A stretch of 64,000 nt of DNA, from positions 496,001-560,000 of the forward strand of contig NZ_CP073105.1 of the NCBI RefSeq assembly GCF_018138085.1, in the 5' to 3' direction. The notes under the pieces were generated by a model. The model searched no databases. It was not told the origin of the DNA and saw only the letters and a list, made by a program, of their open reading frames with translations. This DNA is from Stutzerimonas stutzeri (GTDB lineage: Bacteria; Pseudomonadota; Gammaproteobacteria; Pseudomonadales; Pseudomonadaceae). The translations under genes were made by a program, and so were the position numbers. Below are positions 12,902-28,567 of this stretch, in pieces; position 1 is the first letter of the stretch, and the number at the start of each line of letters is the position of its first letter.

Positions 12902-15046
12902 ATGAATAGCACTCTCTCTCGTCTCGGCCTCTCCATGCTGGCGGCGTTCATTTCGCCCGCCCTGTTGGCGGCAAACCTGAATTCACTCGATGTCGCGTCG
13001 CTGCCCGGTGATCGAGTCGAGCTGAAACTGGCGTTCGACGAGCCGGTACCGGAGCCGCGCGGTTATACGCTCGATCAGCCGGCGCGCATCGCGCTCGACC
13101 TGCCCGGGGTGTCCAGCAAGTTGGCCTCGAAGAGCCGTGAACTCGGTGTGGGGAATGCGCGAAGCGTAACGGTGGTCGAGGCACAGGGGCGTACCCGGCT
13201 GATCGTGAATCTGACGTCTCTGGTGCCATACTCCACGCGCGTCGATGGCAATAATCTGTTCGTTGTGCTTGGCGAAAGCAACGGTGCCGCTCCTGTCGCC
13301 GCCGCTGCGCCGGTAGTTCCCGTGCAGCGCGCCGCACCGGTTGCCCCGCTGGCTGTGGGCAAAGCAATTACCAACGTCGACTTCCGGCGCGGCGAAGATG
13401 GTGCCGGCAATGTCGTGATTTCTCTTTCCGATGCTTCGATCAGTCCGAGCATCGAAGAGCAAGGTGGAAAGATTCGCGTGTCCTTCGCCAAGACGCAGCT
13501 GCCGGAGTCGCTGCGTGTTCGATTGGACGTCCAGGACTTCGCTACGCCGGTCAAGTTCGTCGACTCCAGCAGCAAGGCCGATGGTGCGAGCATCTTGATC
13601 GAGCCCACCGGGCGTTACGACTACCTGGCCTACCAGACCGATGACAAGCTGACCATCAGCATCAAGCCGCTCAGCGAGGCAGATGCCGAGAAGCGTAAGG
13701 CCGAGCATTTCACCTATTCGGGGGAAAAGCTGTCGCTGAATTTCCAGGACATCGATGTTCGCTCCGTATTGCAACTGATCGCGGACTTCACCGACCTCAA
13801 CTTGGTCGCCAGCGATACCGTACAAGGCAACATCACGTTGCGCCTGCAGAACGTACCCTGGGACCAGGCGCTGGAATTGGTGCTCAAAACCAAGGGTCTC
13901 GACAAGCGCCAGGTGGGCAATGTCCTGCTGGTCGCCCCTGCCGACGAAATTGCCGCGCGTGAGCGGCAGGAGCTCGAGTCGCAGCGTCAGATTGCCGAGC
14001 TGGCACCCTTGCGCCGGGAAGTCGTGCAGGTCAACTATGCCAAGGCTGCCGATATTGCCCGGTTGTTCCAGTCCGTAACCGACAAGGGCGGCGAGAGCAA
14101 CGATCGCGGCTCGATCGCGGTTGATGACCGTACCAACAATATCATTGCCTATCAGACCCAGGAGCGCCTCGACGAGCTCCGCCGTATCGTCGCTCAGCTG
14201 GATATTCCGGTGCGCCAGGTCATGATCGAGGCGCGGATCGTCGAAGCGAACGTCGACTATGACAAGAGCCTGGGCGTTCGCTGGGGTGGAAATCTCTGGG
14301 CGGGAGACAAGTGGAATGCTTGGGGTAAGAACGGGCAGCTCGGAGTCGCTGACGATCCGGACGCAACAGGCAAGCCAGGCGATGATGACTACATTCCCTC
14401 TCGACAGGTGGGTCGCTTCCCTGGAATTCCTGAGGTTCCGCTGAATACTCCGTTCGTCGACATGGGGGCGATAGGCGCAACGTCCGGCATAGGTCTAGGC
14501 TTTATCACGAACAATGCCATCCTCGACTTGCAGCTCTCGGCAATGGAAAAGACCGGTAATGGCGAGGTCGTTTCCCAGCCCAAGGTGGTTACCGCTGACA
14601 AGGAAACGGCGAAGATCCTCAAGGGCGCCGAGGTTCCGTATCAGGAGGCGAGCTCCAGCGGCGCAACCAGCACCTCGTTCAAGGAAGCAGCACTGTCCCT
14701 GGAGGTTACGCCGCAGATCACGCCGGATAACCGCATCATCATGGAGGTGAAGGTGACCAAGGATGAGCCGGACTTCTCTCAGGCGGCCAGCACCGGCGGC
14801 GTTCCGTCGATTCGCAAGAACGAAGTTAACGCCAAGGTTCTGGTGACCGACGGCGAGACCATCGTCATCGGTGGAGTGTTCTCCAACACGCAGAGCAAGT
14901 CGGTCGACAAGGTTCCGTTCCTGGGCGATCTGCCTTTCGTGGGACGGGTGTTCCGGCGTGACCTGGTGCAGGACAGAAAGTCCGAACTGTTGGTATTCAT
15001 CACTCCGCGGATCATGAATAATCAGGCGATCCAAGCCAGTCGTTAA
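12902..15046 (+). CDS. pilQ: Type IV pilus secretin PilQ
   Basis: 714-residue outer-membrane secretin, matching the remembered length in P. aeruginosa. Signal peptide MNSTLSRLGLSMLAAFISPALLAA; two AMIN domains; secretin/TonB short domain (LSLNFQDIDVRSVLQLIADF); N1 domain; and the C-terminal secretin domain (SQPKVVTADKETAKI, PFLGDLPFVGRVFRRD). The frame is open from 12854, but the ATG at 12902 has a good GGAAG 6 nt upstream and matches the family start. Confidence 0.95.
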   Translation: MNSTLSRLGLSMLAAFISPALLAANLNSLDVASLPGDRVELKLAFDEPVPEPRGYTLDQPARIALDLPGVSSKLASKSRELGVGNARSVTVVEAQGRTRLIVNLTSLVPYSTRVDGNNLFVVLGESNGAAPVAAAAPVVPVQRAAPVAPLAVGKAITNVDFRRGEDGAGNVVISLSDASISPSIEEQGGKIRVSFAKTQLPESLRVRLDVQDFATPVKFVDSSSKADGASILIEPTGRYDYLAYQTDDKLTISIKPLSEADAEKRKAEHFTYSGEKLSLNFQDIDVRSVLQLIADFTDLNLVASDTVQGNITLRLQNVPWDQALELVLKTKGLDKRQVGNVLLVAPADEIAARERQELESQRQIAELAPLRREVVQVNYAKAADIARLFQSVTDKGGESNDRGSIAVDDRTNNIIAYQTQERLDELRRIVAQLDIPVRQVMIEARIVEANVDYDKSLGVRWGGNLWAGDKWNAWGKNGQLGVADDPDATGKPGDDDYIPSRQVGRFPGIPEVPLNTPFVDMGAIGATSGIGLGFITNNAILDLQLSAMEKTGNGEVVSQPKVVTADKETAKILKGAEVPYQEASSSGATSTSFKEAALSLEVTPQITPDNRIIMEVKVTKDEPDFSQAASTGGVPSIRKNEVNAKVLVTDGETIVIGGVFSNTQSKSVDKVPFLGDLPFVGRVFRRDLVQDRKSELLVFITPRIMNNQAIQASR

Positions 15047-15052
15047 GCCGTG

Positions 15053-15598
15053 ATGCCCAATATCATTCTCGTGGGTCCGATGGGGGCCGGTAAGAGCACC
15101 ATCGGACGCCTGCTCGCCAAGGAGCTTCGCCTGCCCTTTCGGGATTCCGACAGGGAAATCGAGCAGCGCACGGGTGCCAGCATTCCGCTGATATTCGACG
15201 TCGAGGGCGAGCAGGGGTTTCGCGAGCGGGAGCACACGGCCATCAAAGAGCTGTGCCGGATGCGAGGCGTGGTTCTGGCGACCGGAGGTGGAGCCGTGTT
15301 ACGGCCGGAAAACCGGCAGATGCTGCGGGCCGGTGGTCGGGTCATCTATCTCTGCACGTCGGTCGAGCAGCAGCTCGACCGAACCTCGCGGGACCGTAAC
15401 CGCCCACTGCTGCAAACGTCCAATCCTCGCGAGATTCTCACCGGGCTGATGGCTGTTCGGGACCCGCTGTATCGGGAGGTCGCCGACCTGATCATTCAGA
15501 CGGATGAGCGTCCACCGCGCCTGGTTGTCGCGCAGATTCTCGAGCAGCTCGAGTCGCTCGCGCCTCGTGAAAGCCAGGGGCAATCTGCGTTATCCTAG
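15053..15598 (+). CDS. aroK: Shikimate kinase
   Basis: 181-residue P-loop kinase that makes shikimate-3-phosphate. Walker A is GPMGAGKST, the shikimate-binding segment is [13 protein letters not shown], and ATGGGAVLR is the conserved glycine-rich loop. An adjacent GTG at 15050 is an equally readable start; the ATG is chosen by family comparison. It sits 6 nt after pilQ and 24 nt before aroB. Confidence 0.96.
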   Translation: MPNIILVGPMGAGKSTIGRLLAKELRLPFRDSDREIEQRTGASIPLIFDVEGEQGFREREHTAIKELCRMRGVVLATGGGAVLRPENRQMLRAGGRVIYLCTSVEQQLDRTSRDRNRPLLQTSNPREILTGLMAVRDPLYREVADLIIQTDERPPRLVVAQILEQLESLAPRESQGQSALS

Positions 15599-15622
15599 GT
15601 CCCTTTTAACCGCGGGGCCTCT

Positions 15623-16726
15623 ATGCAGACTCTACAAGTCGATCTCGGCGAGCGCAGCTACCCGATCACCATTGGCGCGCAGCTCATCGATCAGGCCGAG
15701 CTGTTGTCTCGCCATATCCGCGGCAAGCAAGTCGCGATCGTCACCAACGACACCGTTGCGCCGCTTTACCTGGAGCGCCTCAAGCGCAGCCTGGCGGGCT
15801 ATAGCGTCACGCCCGTCGTGCTTCCCGATGGCGAGGCGCACAAGAATTGGGAAACCCTGCAGTCGATCTTCGATGCGTTGCTGGCCGCTCGGCATGATCG
15901 CAACACCACGATCATTGCACTCGGCGGTGGCGTCGTCGGGGACATGGCCGGCTTCGCGGCGGCGAGCTACCAGCGTGGCGTGAGCTTCATTCAGGTGCCG
16001 ACGACATTGCTGTCCCAAGTGGATTCGTCCGTTGGGGGCAAGACGGGCATCAACCATCCGCTTGGCAAGAACATGATCGGTGCGTTCTATCAACCGCAGG
16101 CCGTACTGGTCGATACCGCCACGTTGACGACGTTGCCCGCGCGCGAGCTGTCTGCCGGTTTGGCGGAGGTCATCAAGTACGGTTTGATTTGTGACGAGCC
16201 GTTCCTCGGATGGCTCGAAGACAACGTCGACAGGCTCCGGGCTCTAGATCAGCAGGCGCTTACCGAGGCCATCCGGCGATCCTGCGCTGCCAAGGCCCGG
16301 GTGGTTGGTGCCGACGAGCGGGAATCCGGCATACGAGCCACGCTCAACCTTGGTCACACCTTTGGCCACGCCATCGAAACTCACCAGGGTTACGGTGTCT
16401 GGCTGCACGGTGAGGCCGTGTCCGCGGGCACGGTCATGGCGCTGGAAATGTCTCGGCGGCTAGGCTGGATCTCCGCTGCCGAGCAGCAGCGAGCGGTGAG
16501 CTTGCTGGCGCGGGCGGGTCTGCCAGTGGTGCCTCCGGCCAATATGCGCGCCGAGGATTTCCTCGAGCATATGGCTGTCGACAAGAAGGTTCTGGACGGG
16601 CGTTTACGGTTGGTGTTGCTCAAACGCCTGGGTGAGGCTGTGGTCACTAGTGATTTCCCGCGTGAGGTTCTCGAATCCACGCTGAACGCCAACTACGACT
16701 CGCTTGCGCAAGCGTCGAGCACTTAA
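15623..16726 (+). CDS. aroB: 3-dehydroquinate synthase
   Basis: 367-residue NAD- and metal-dependent enzyme of the shikimate pathway, converting DAHP to dehydroquinate. Signatures: [10 protein letters not shown], the nucleotide-binding [36 protein letters not shown], and the metal-ligand region [11 protein letters not shown]. Follows aroK in the conserved aroK-aroB pair. Confidence 0.97.
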   Translation: MQTLQVDLGERSYPITIGAQLIDQAELLSRHIRGKQVAIVTNDTVAPLYLERLKRSLAGYSVTPVVLPDGEAHKNWETLQSIFDALLAARHDRNTTIIALGGGVVGDMAGFAAASYQRGVSFIQVPTTLLSQVDSSVGGKTGINHPLGKNMIGAFYQPQAVLVDTATLTTLPARELSAGLAEVIKYGLICDEPFLGWLEDNVDRLRALDQQALTEAIRRSCAAKARVVGADERESGIRATLNLGHTFGHAIETHQGYGVWLHGEAVSAGTVMALEMSRRLGWISAAEQQRAVSLLARAGLPVVPPANMRAEDFLEHMAVDKKVLDGRLRLVLLKRLGEAVVTSDFPREVLESTLNANYDSLAQASST

Positions 16727-16735
16727 GAGATTTCC

Positions 16736-18232
16736 ATGACAAGTTTGTCCGCCGACGATTCGTACCTGAACCATTACGGGTTCAGCCATGATCCTTTCGC
16801 TGCGCGAGTGCCTGGTTTCAAATTCTTCCCGGCTCAGCGCAAGCCGGTGCTGGGGCAGTTGCACCATCTCGCTCGCTACAGCCAGCTGCTGTTGGTGGTA
16901 ACGGGGCCTGAAGGCAGCGGCAAGACGCTCGTGCGCCAGGCGCTCGTCGCGAGCAGCAACAAGCAGGCCGTCCAGAGTGTGGTCATCTCGCCACAGGACA
17001 CCATCGATTCGAACGCCGTGCTGCAGCAGATTGCACAGGCGCTCGGTTGCCAGCGCGCCGATGTGGATTCGATCCTGGCGCAGGTCATCCAGCTCGCCTT
17101 GACCGGGCAAGAGGTCTATTTGTTGGTCGATGATGCCGAGCGGCTTACCGGTGCCGCGGTCGAGACGCTGTTGCGACTGGCTCAGGGCAGTCCGGAAGGG
17201 CGGCCGCACGTATTCCTGTTCGGTGAGCACGCCTTGGTGGCTCGCCTGGAAGCGTTGGTCGAGGGCGAGGAGCGCTTTCATGTGATTGCACTGCAGCCTT
17301 ACGAAGAGGATGAGACTCGGGAATACCTGGCGTTGCGCCTCGAGGGTGCCGGCAGTGGGTTGGAGTGCTTCAGCGACGAACAGGTTGCACGGATTCACGA
17401 GCAGGCCGGCGGCTGGCCCGGCGCGATAAATCAGGTCGCCCGAGACGAGCTTCTCGATGCGATGCAGCAGTCCAAGGGGCGGCGCACATCGGCTGGCTGG
17501 CGCTTTCCCCTGCCGATGAAACATCTGCTGGCGCTGGCTGCGGTCGTCTGTATCGTGGTCGTCGCGTTGCTCATGCGTGATTCGGATGAGCAGCCCGCAA
17601 GGGCGCCTGTGACGACGAGCCTGCCGCTCGATACGGCGGGCACTGTTGGTTCCCAGGCAGCGCCGTCAGAGGCTGAAGCGCCTGGTGATGATGTCGCAAC
17701 ACCTGAGCAGCCGATCATCCGTGAGCCGCTCGCCGCTGCGGGTGGTGCTGAGCCGGATGAGGCGCCGATGCTGGAACCTGAGCGAGCGCCGGTTCCGGTC
17801 GAGCCATCGAACGACAGCCCGCCGGCCGCCACCGAGCCGGTTGCCCCCGCGCCTGCTCAAGCGCCCACTGTTGCGCCCGCGCCCAAGGCAGCAGCGCCTA
17901 GCGAGCCGGCGAAAGATGTGGTTGCGAAGCCTGACGCCGCTGCACCGGCAAACTGGTACGCCGCACAGCCGAAAGGCCATTATCTAGTTCAGGTGTTCGG
18001 CACCCGCACCCAGAGTAATGCCGAGGCGCTGATCAAGCAGCACGGTGAGGGCTTCCGGTACTTCGTCAAGCGTCACGAAGGCAAGCCGCTATATGTTGTC
18101 ACCTATGGCAGCTTCGCTAGCCGAGATGCCGCGTTGGACGCGATCAAGAAGCTGCCGGCTTCGTTGAGAAGCGGCAAGCCTTGGCCTCGAACCTTCGCAA
18201 GCGTCCAGCAGGAAATCGTCCAGTCTCGCTAA
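16736..18232 (+). CDS. DamX-like AAA ATPase with C-terminal SPOR domain
   Basis: 498-residue fusion. The N-terminal ExeA-type AAA domain (about residues 10-260) has Walker A GPEGSGKT and Walker B VYLLVDDAERL. One membrane helix follows (HLLALAAVVCIVVVALLM, about residues 262-280), then a Pro/Ala/Glu-rich linker of about 130 residues and a SPOR domain from GHYLVQVFGTRTQSNAEAL to the end. Enterobacterial DamX lies at the same aroB-linked locus but lacks a complete ATPase. SPOR binding to septal peptidoglycan suggests a role in division. It starts 10 nt after aroB. Confidence 0.88.
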   Translation: MTSLSADDSYLNHYGFSHDPFAARVPGFKFFPAQRKPVLGQLHHLARYSQLLLVVTGPEGSGKTLVRQALVASSNKQAVQSVVISPQDTIDSNAVLQQIAQALGCQRADVDSILAQVIQLALTGQEVYLLVDDAERLTGAAVETLLRLAQGSPEGRPHVFLFGEHALVARLEALVEGEERFHVIALQPYEEDETREYLALRLEGAGSGLECFSDEQVARIHEQAGGWPGAINQVARDELLDAMQQSKGRRTSAGWRFPLPMKHLLALAAVVCIVVVALLMRDSDEQPARAPVTTSLPLDTAGTVGSQAAPSEAEAPGDDVATPEQPIIREPLAAAGGAEPDEAPMLEPERAPVPVEPSNDSPPAATEPVAPAPAQAPTVAPAPKAAAPSEPAKDVVAKPDAAAPANWYAAQPKGHYLVQVFGTRTQSNAEALIKQHGEGFRYFVKRHEGKPLYVVTYGSFASRDAALDAIKKLPASLRSGKPWPRTFASVQQEIVQSR

Positions 18233-18236
18233 ATTC

Positions 18237-18271
18237 GCCCCAAAAAGGTGCGCATTGCACCAATTTGGGGC
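18237..18271 (+). promoter_or_regulatory. Hairpin and NtrC-like dyad in the gltB leader region
   Basis: Nearly perfect stem-loop GCCCCAAA / GGTGC-GCATT-GCACC / TTTGGGGC just after the damX-like stop. No T run follows, so it is a poor rho-independent terminator. Within it, GCACC-AATTT-GGGGC matches 9 of 10 fixed bases of an NtrC-type dyad (GCACC-N5-GGTGC). Either reading is inference. Confidence 0.35.
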
Positions 18272-18405
18272 TTGCAAAAATTAAATTGTGTCGTTCTACC
18301 GGGCTTTGTAAACTGCTCCCCCTTTTGCCCACGCGTATGACGGGGCCTTTTTGTGCGCCGTCAATAAGGGGTTGATTTACAACGCATTTAGCTGGTGGAG
18401 TGCCT

Positions 18406-24384
<5,979 letters not shown>

Positions 24385-24428
24385 TCTCGCGGGCGGATCG
24401 AGCCTCTGCAATCACCGAGCAGTCTCAA

Positions 24429-24454
24429 GGTGGATGTAGAGAGCGACATCCACC
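24429..24454. repeat. Short inverted repeat of the GTAGGGTGGAT type
   Basis: GGTGGATGT and ACATCCACC pair perfectly around an 8-nt loop and are followed by CTACGA. The core resembles a dispersed hairpin I recall from Stutzerimonas intergenic regions. It may also stabilise the gltD 3' end. Confidence 0.4.
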
Positions 24455-24515
24455 CTACGACTGGCTTGCCAGCGCTGGCGCCTGCCAAAGCCTGACCAGA
24501 ATCAAGCCCATGGAT

Positions 24516-24547
24516 AAAAGGCACGGCGCTCGCCGTGCCTTTTGTTT
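24516..24547 (+). terminator. Rho-independent terminator after gltD
   Basis: AAAAGGCACGGCG-CTC-CGCCGTGCCTTTT (approximate pairing) with a T-rich tail, about 45 nt before hemE. Confidence 0.88.
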
Positions 24548-24591
24548 TCCGCTTTGCGACAATGCCGCCACTCTTTTGCTGGAACCCAGAC

Positions 24592-25656
24592 ATGACTGCC
24601 TTGAAGAATGATCGCTTCCTTCGCGCCCTGCTCAAGCAACCTGTCGACGTCACCCCGGTGTGGATGATGCGTCAGGCCGGCCGCTACCTGCCCGAGTATC
24701 GGGCCAGCCGTAGCAAGGCGGGCGACTTCATGAGCCTGTGCATGAACCCCGAGCTGGCCTGCGAGGTCACGCTGCAGCCGCTGGAGCGTTATCCGCTGGA
24801 TGCCGCGATTCTTTTCTCGGACATCCTTACCGTGCCGGACGCCATGGGGCTAGGCCTGTATTTCGAGACTGGTGAAGGGCCGCGCTTCAAGAAAGTCGTC
24901 AGTAGCATGGCCGACATCGAGGCGTTGCCGATCCCGGATCCGGAGAAGGACCTAGGCTACGTGATGGAGGCGGTGCGCACCATCCGCCGTGAGCTCAACG
25001 GCCGCGTGCCGCTGATTGGCTTCTCTGGCAGCCCATGGACGCTGGCGACCTACATGGTCGAGGGCGGCTCCTCCAAGGACTTCCGCAAGTCCAAGGCGAT
25101 GCTGTACGAGAATCCGCAGGCCATGCATGCGCTACTCGACAAGCTGGCGCAGTCGGTGACCAGCTACCTCAATGGGCAGATCCTGGCCGGTGCCCAGGCG
25201 GTGCAGATCTTCGATTCCTGGGGTGGCAGCCTGTCGGCGGCGGCTTACCAGGAGTTTTCGCTGGCCTACATGCAGAAGATCGTCGATGGGCTGATTCGTG
25301 AGCATGACGGTCGCCGCGTGCCGGTGATCCTCTTCACCAAGGGTGGCGGGCTCTGGCTCGAGTCGATGGCCGAGAGCGGCGCCGAGACCCTGGGGCTCGA
25401 TTGGACCTGCGACATCGGTGCCGCGCGTGCCCGCGTCGGCGACAAGGTGGCGTTGCAGGGCAACATGGACCCCAGCGTACTGTTCGCCAAGCCGGACGCC
25501 ATTCGTGCCGAGGTCGGACGCATTCTTGCGAGCTTCGGCCACGGCGAAGGCCATGTGTTCAATCTGGGCCATGGCATTACACCGGAAGTCGATCCGGCCC
25601 ATGCCGGTGCCTTCATCGAATCGGTACACGAACTGTCGGCTCGGTATCACGACTGA
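24592..25656 (+). CDS. hemE: Uroporphyrinogen decarboxylase
   Basis: 354-residue enzyme that removes four carboxyl groups from uroporphyrinogen III to give coproporphyrinogen III in haem synthesis. Signatures: [16 protein letters not shown], with the conserved Arg residues, and [13 protein letters not shown]. The frame opens at 24535; [14 protein letters not shown] at 24592 is the family start. Follows gltBD as in other pseudomonads, separated by a terminator. Confidence 0.97.
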   Translation: MTALKNDRFLRALLKQPVDVTPVWMMRQAGRYLPEYRASRSKAGDFMSLCMNPELACEVTLQPLERYPLDAAILFSDILTVPDAMGLGLYFETGEGPRFKKVVSSMADIEALPIPDPEKDLGYVMEAVRTIRRELNGRVPLIGFSGSPWTLATYMVEGGSSKDFRKSKAMLYENPQAMHALLDKLAQSVTSYLNGQILAGAQAVQIFDSWGGSLSAAAYQEFSLAYMQKIVDGLIREHDGRRVPVILFTKGGGLWLESMAESGAETLGLDWTCDIGAARARVGDKVALQGNMDPSVLFAKPDAIRAEVGRILASFGHGEGHVFNLGHGITPEVDPAHAGAFIESVHELSARYHD

Positions 25657-25676
25657 CGGGGAAGCCCCTGAAAAAC

Positions 25677-25704
25677 AAAGAGCCGCTTTTGCGGCTCTTT
25701 TCGT
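25677..25704. terminator. Bidirectional rho-independent terminator between hemE and the convergent small gene
   Basis: AAAGAGCCGC-TTTT-GCGGCTCTTT. The A and T runs on both sides serve hemE and the minus-strand genes ending at 25705. Confidence 0.9.
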
Positions 25705-25998
25705 TCATGGCTGCTGATAGTGCCCCGGCGTGGTGCCTGGCTCGTGCTCATGGATCAGCTTGGTCACGCGAATATCGGTAATGCCGATCACCTCGGCCTG
25801 CTCCAGCAGCTTGGCCTCATCGGCATTCGCCTCGGGCATCACCAGGCTGTTCTCGGCATCGCCGTTGTGCAGTTCAATCAGGTGCCGGGCGGCACTGCCT
25901 TGCGACATGCGCTCTTCGTCAGATTCGACGATCTGAACACGCGGGTCATTCTGGAAGATGTAGTTGATTTCGAACTTGTGCGATGACTTGCCGAACAT
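25705..25998 (-). CDS. Small protein of unknown function (97 aa)
   Basis: I do not recognise this acidic soluble protein (MFGKSSHKFEINYIFQNDPRV...). It has no signal peptide and no cysteine. A strong AAGGAGC lies 7 nt before the ATG and the reading frame abuts a terminator, so it is very likely a real gene. It is the last minus-strand gene beyond the APE cluster, 145 nt after the preceding small periplasmic protein, and may be its last cistron or an independent gene. Confidence 0.75.
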   Translation of the reverse strand: MFGKSSHKFEINYIFQNDPRVQIVESDEERMSQGSAARHLIELHNGDAENSLVMPEANADEAKLLEQAEVIGITDIRVTKLIHEHEPGTTPGHYQQP

Positions 25999-26143
25999 GG
26001 GCAGCTCCTTGAATGGTTAAAAGGGTCTGCTCTGTTGACTTGCGGGTCCAGTTATTCGTTCGCCAGGAATCGCCGGCGAGGCGACGGTCGGAGAGGATGA
26101 ATCGATCGAAAGGGCGCCCGGCGGTACCGAGCGCCCAGGGTAT

Positions 26144-26584
26144 TTACTTGACCTTGGCCAGGTCGCCCTTGATGGCCACGCCTGCCATGATCGCACCGGC
26201 ATGGCACTCGTAGTTCTGGCTGTTCTTGTATTCGACATGCTTGTAGTTGCTGGCGATGTCCACCACGGCGTTGGCGCCGGCCGCCTTGGCAGCCTGCTGC
26301 ATGCCGATCAGCGCCGATTGCAGCGCCCAGCTGCATGCGCCTTCGTCAGTCTTGTTGAAGGCGTTGGTCTTCTTGCTGGTGGTCACGCCGCTGCGAATGA
26401 TCTGCGCGCCTTTGGGCGTCTTGCCCGCGAGGTAGAACTTCACACTGCCGTCCAGCTTGCCGGAGGCGGTGGCTTCGGCCACTACCTGGTCGAACGGCAG
26501 GTAATGGGTGGTGTCGCGGGCCTGGCTGATTCCGGGCAGCGCACAGAGCACCAGTGCAGCGCCGATCCATGTACTTTTCTTCAT
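26144..26584 (-). CDS. Small exported protein (often mislabelled excinuclease ATPase subunit)
   Basis: 146 residues with a clear signal peptide (MKKSTWIGAALVLCALPGISQA). The body contains AGANAVVDIASNYKHVEYKN, which resembles the GANAVV segment of YbjQ-like small domains. No ATPase motif is present, so the excinuclease label that I recall for such proteins is not supported. AAGGAG precedes the ATG. It starts 28 nt after the end of the first ketosynthase gene on the same strand, so it is probably cotranscribed with the APE genes. Function unknown; periplasmic by its signal. Confidence 0.75.
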   Translation of the reverse strand: MKKSTWIGAALVLCALPGISQARDTTHYLPFDQVVAEATASGKLDGSVKFYLAGKTPKGAQIIRSGVTTSKKTNAFNKTDEGACSWALQSALIGMQQAAKAAGANAVVDIASNYKHVEYKNSQNYECHAGAIMAGVAIKGDLAKVK

Positions 26585-26612
26585 TGCATTCTCCTTGCGG
26601 TTTTTGGGGGAT

Positions 26613-27839
26613 TCAGGCCCAGCGGCGGAAAATCAGCGAGGTATTGATGCCGCCAAAGGCGAAATTGTTGTTCATCACGAATTCGTGCTGCATCACGCGC
26701 GGCGCACCGACGAGGTAGTCCAGCTCGCCGCAGCGCGGATCGATGCTATCGAGATTGAGCGTATGGATGTAGTGATCGCGGTTCAGCATCTCGATGCTGA
26801 ACCAGGACTCCAGCGCGCCGCAGGCGCCCAAGGTGTGTCCGAAGAAACTCTTCTGCGAACTGATCGGCATGCGTGAGCCGAACAGCGACTGGGTCGCCTG
26901 GGTCTCGGCGATGTCGCCCTGCTCGGTGGCGGTGCCGTGGCCGTTGACGTAGCCGATGGCTTCGGGCTGCAGGTTGGCATCGTCCAGGGCCAGCTCCATG
27001 GCACGGCGCATGGTCAGCTGTTCGGGTTTGGTAGCGTGCTGGCCGTCGGCATTGCTGCCGAAGCCGACCAGTTCGGCGTGGATGGTGGCGCCGCGGGCGA
27101 GCGCGTGCTCGAGCTCTTCGAGCACCAGCATGCCGGCGCCCTCGCCAATGACCAGCCCATCGCGGCCGGCGTCATACGGGCGCGGCGTGGTGTGCGGCGC
27201 ATCGTTCTTCAGGCTGGTCGCATAGAGTGCGTCAAACACCATGGCTTCGGTCGCACACAGCTCTTCGGCGCCGCCGGCGAGCATCATCGGCAGGCGGCCG
27301 AACTTGATCGCCTCGTAGGCATAGCCGATGCCCTGGCTACCGCTGGTGCAGGCGCTGGAGGTGGGGATCACCCGGCCGGTGAGGCCGAAAAAGATGCTGA
27401 TATTGGCCGCTGTGGTGTGCGGCATCATGCGGATGTAGGAGTTGGCGTTCAGTCCGTCGGCCACGGAGTTGAGCAGCATGTTGCCGAAGGCCTTGATCTC
27501 CTCGGTACTGCCAGTGGACGAGCCGCAGGCAACGCCCATGCGGCCGTCGCGGATCGATGCGTCATCGAGCAGGCCCGCGTGTTCGAGTGCCTGCTCGGCG
27601 GCCTTTACCGACAACCGTGAGACTCGGCCCATGCTGCGCAGCTGCTTGCGTGTCCAATGGCCGGGGACGACGAAATCATCCACCGGCCCGGCCAGGCGGG
27701 TATTGAGCTCGGTGAAGCGATCCCACTCGTGCATGTAGCGGATGCCGCTGCGGTTGCCGCTGAAGTTGGCTTCGATGCTGGCCCAGTCGCTGCCCAGCGA
27801 GGTGATGCCGGCCATGCCGGTGACGACGACGCGTTTCAT
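26613..27839 (-). CDS. APE beta-ketoacyl-ACP synthase (FabF-like)
   Basis: 408-residue condensing enzyme with a complete Cys-His-His set: TSSACTSGSQG (C164), YVNGHGTATEQ (H301) and SFFGHTLGACG (H335). It extends the polyene chain on an ACP. In characterised aryl polyene clusters one KS pairs with a chain-length factor; the candidate partner here is encoded at 42408-43139. Its ATG shares one base with the stop of the preceding ketoreductase gene (TGATG). Which of the two KS genes corresponds to ApeO or ApeR cannot be settled by eye. Confidence 0.9.
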   Translation of the reverse strand: MKRVVVTGMAGITSLGSDWASIEANFSGNRSGIRYMHEWDRFTELNTRLAGPVDDFVVPGHWTRKQLRSMGRVSRLSVKAAEQALEHAGLLDDASIRDGRMGVACGSSTGSTEEIKAFGNMLLNSVADGLNANSYIRMMPHTTAANISIFFGLTGRVIPTSSACTSGSQGIGYAYEAIKFGRLPMMLAGGAEELCATEAMVFDALYATSLKNDAPHTTPRPYDAGRDGLVIGEGAGMLVLEELEHALARGATIHAELVGFGSNADGQHATKPEQLTMRRAMELALDDANLQPEAIGYVNGHGTATEQGDIAETQATQSLFGSRMPISSQKSFFGHTLGACGALESWFSIEMLNRDHYIHTLNLDSIDPRCGELDYLVGAPRVMQHEFVMNNNFAFGGINTSLIFRRWA

Positions 27840-28567
27840 CAGCACAACCCGCCGTTGACCGCCAGGACCTGGCGGGTGATGTAGCTGGCCTCTTCCGACA
27901 TGAGGAAATTGACCGCGCCGGCGACTTCTTCGGGGGTGCCCATGCGTTGAGCGGGAATCATCTTGAGCATGTCCTCGATGGGCAGATCGTCGTTGAGCAT
28001 GTCGGTGTCGATCAGCCCCGGAGCGACGCAATTGACCGTGATACGCCGTTTGCCGAGTTCGACGGCCAGCGCTTTGGCTGCACCGATCACGCCGGCCTTG
28101 GAGGCGCTGTAATTGACCTGGCCGCGGTTGCCGATCAGGCCCGATACCGAGGTGATACAAACGATCCGCCCCGGCTGGCGGCGACGAATCATCGGCATGG
28201 TTAGCGGCTGCAGCACATTGTAGAAGCCATCCAGGTTGGTGCGCATGACCAGATCCCAGTCGTCCTCGGTCAAGGCCGGAAAAGCGCCGTCGCGGGTGAG
28301 GCCGGCGTTGCAGACCACCCCGTAATAGGCGCCGTGCGCTTCGATATCGGCTTCCAGCAGCGCGCGGCATTGCGCGCGATCAGCGACGTCGAACTGCAGG
28401 ATGCGCGCTTGGCGTCCCAGGTCCTGGATCTGTGCCTGGACCGCCTCTGCTTCGTCGCGCCGGTTGCGGCAATGCAGGACGATGTCGTGGCCGCTGCGGG
28501 CCAGGCGCAAGGCGATGGCGCGGCCAATGCCACGGCTGGAGCCGGTGACGAGAATGCTGTTGCTCAT
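27839..28567 (-). CDS. APE 3-oxoacyl-ACP reductase (FabG-like SDR)
   Basis: 242-residue short-chain dehydrogenase. The nucleotide-binding motif is VTGSSRGIGRAIAL, NAG is in VVCNAGLTRD, and the catalytic Ser and Tyr-x3-Lys are in ITSVSGL and YSASKAG. It reduces the beta-keto group in each polyene extension cycle. Overlaps its neighbours by 1-4 nt, showing tight translational coupling. Confidence 0.92.
   Translation of the reverse strand: MSNSILVTGSSRGIGRAIALRLARSGHDIVLHCRNRRDEAEAVQAQIQDLGRQARILQFDVADRAQCRALLEADIEAHGAYYGVVCNAGLTRDGAFPALTEDDWDLVMRTNLDGFYNVLQPLTMPMIRRRQPGRIVCITSVSGLIGNRGQVNYSASKAGVIGAAKALAVELGKRRITVNCVAPGLIDTDMLNDDLPIEDMLKMIPAQRMGTPEEVAGAVNFLMSEEASYITRQVLAVNGGLC

Noticed and set aside
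26144..26584. Annotation as an excinuclease ATPase subunit
   Set aside because: The protein is 146 residues with a signal peptide and no Walker motifs; the label looks like a propagated database error.
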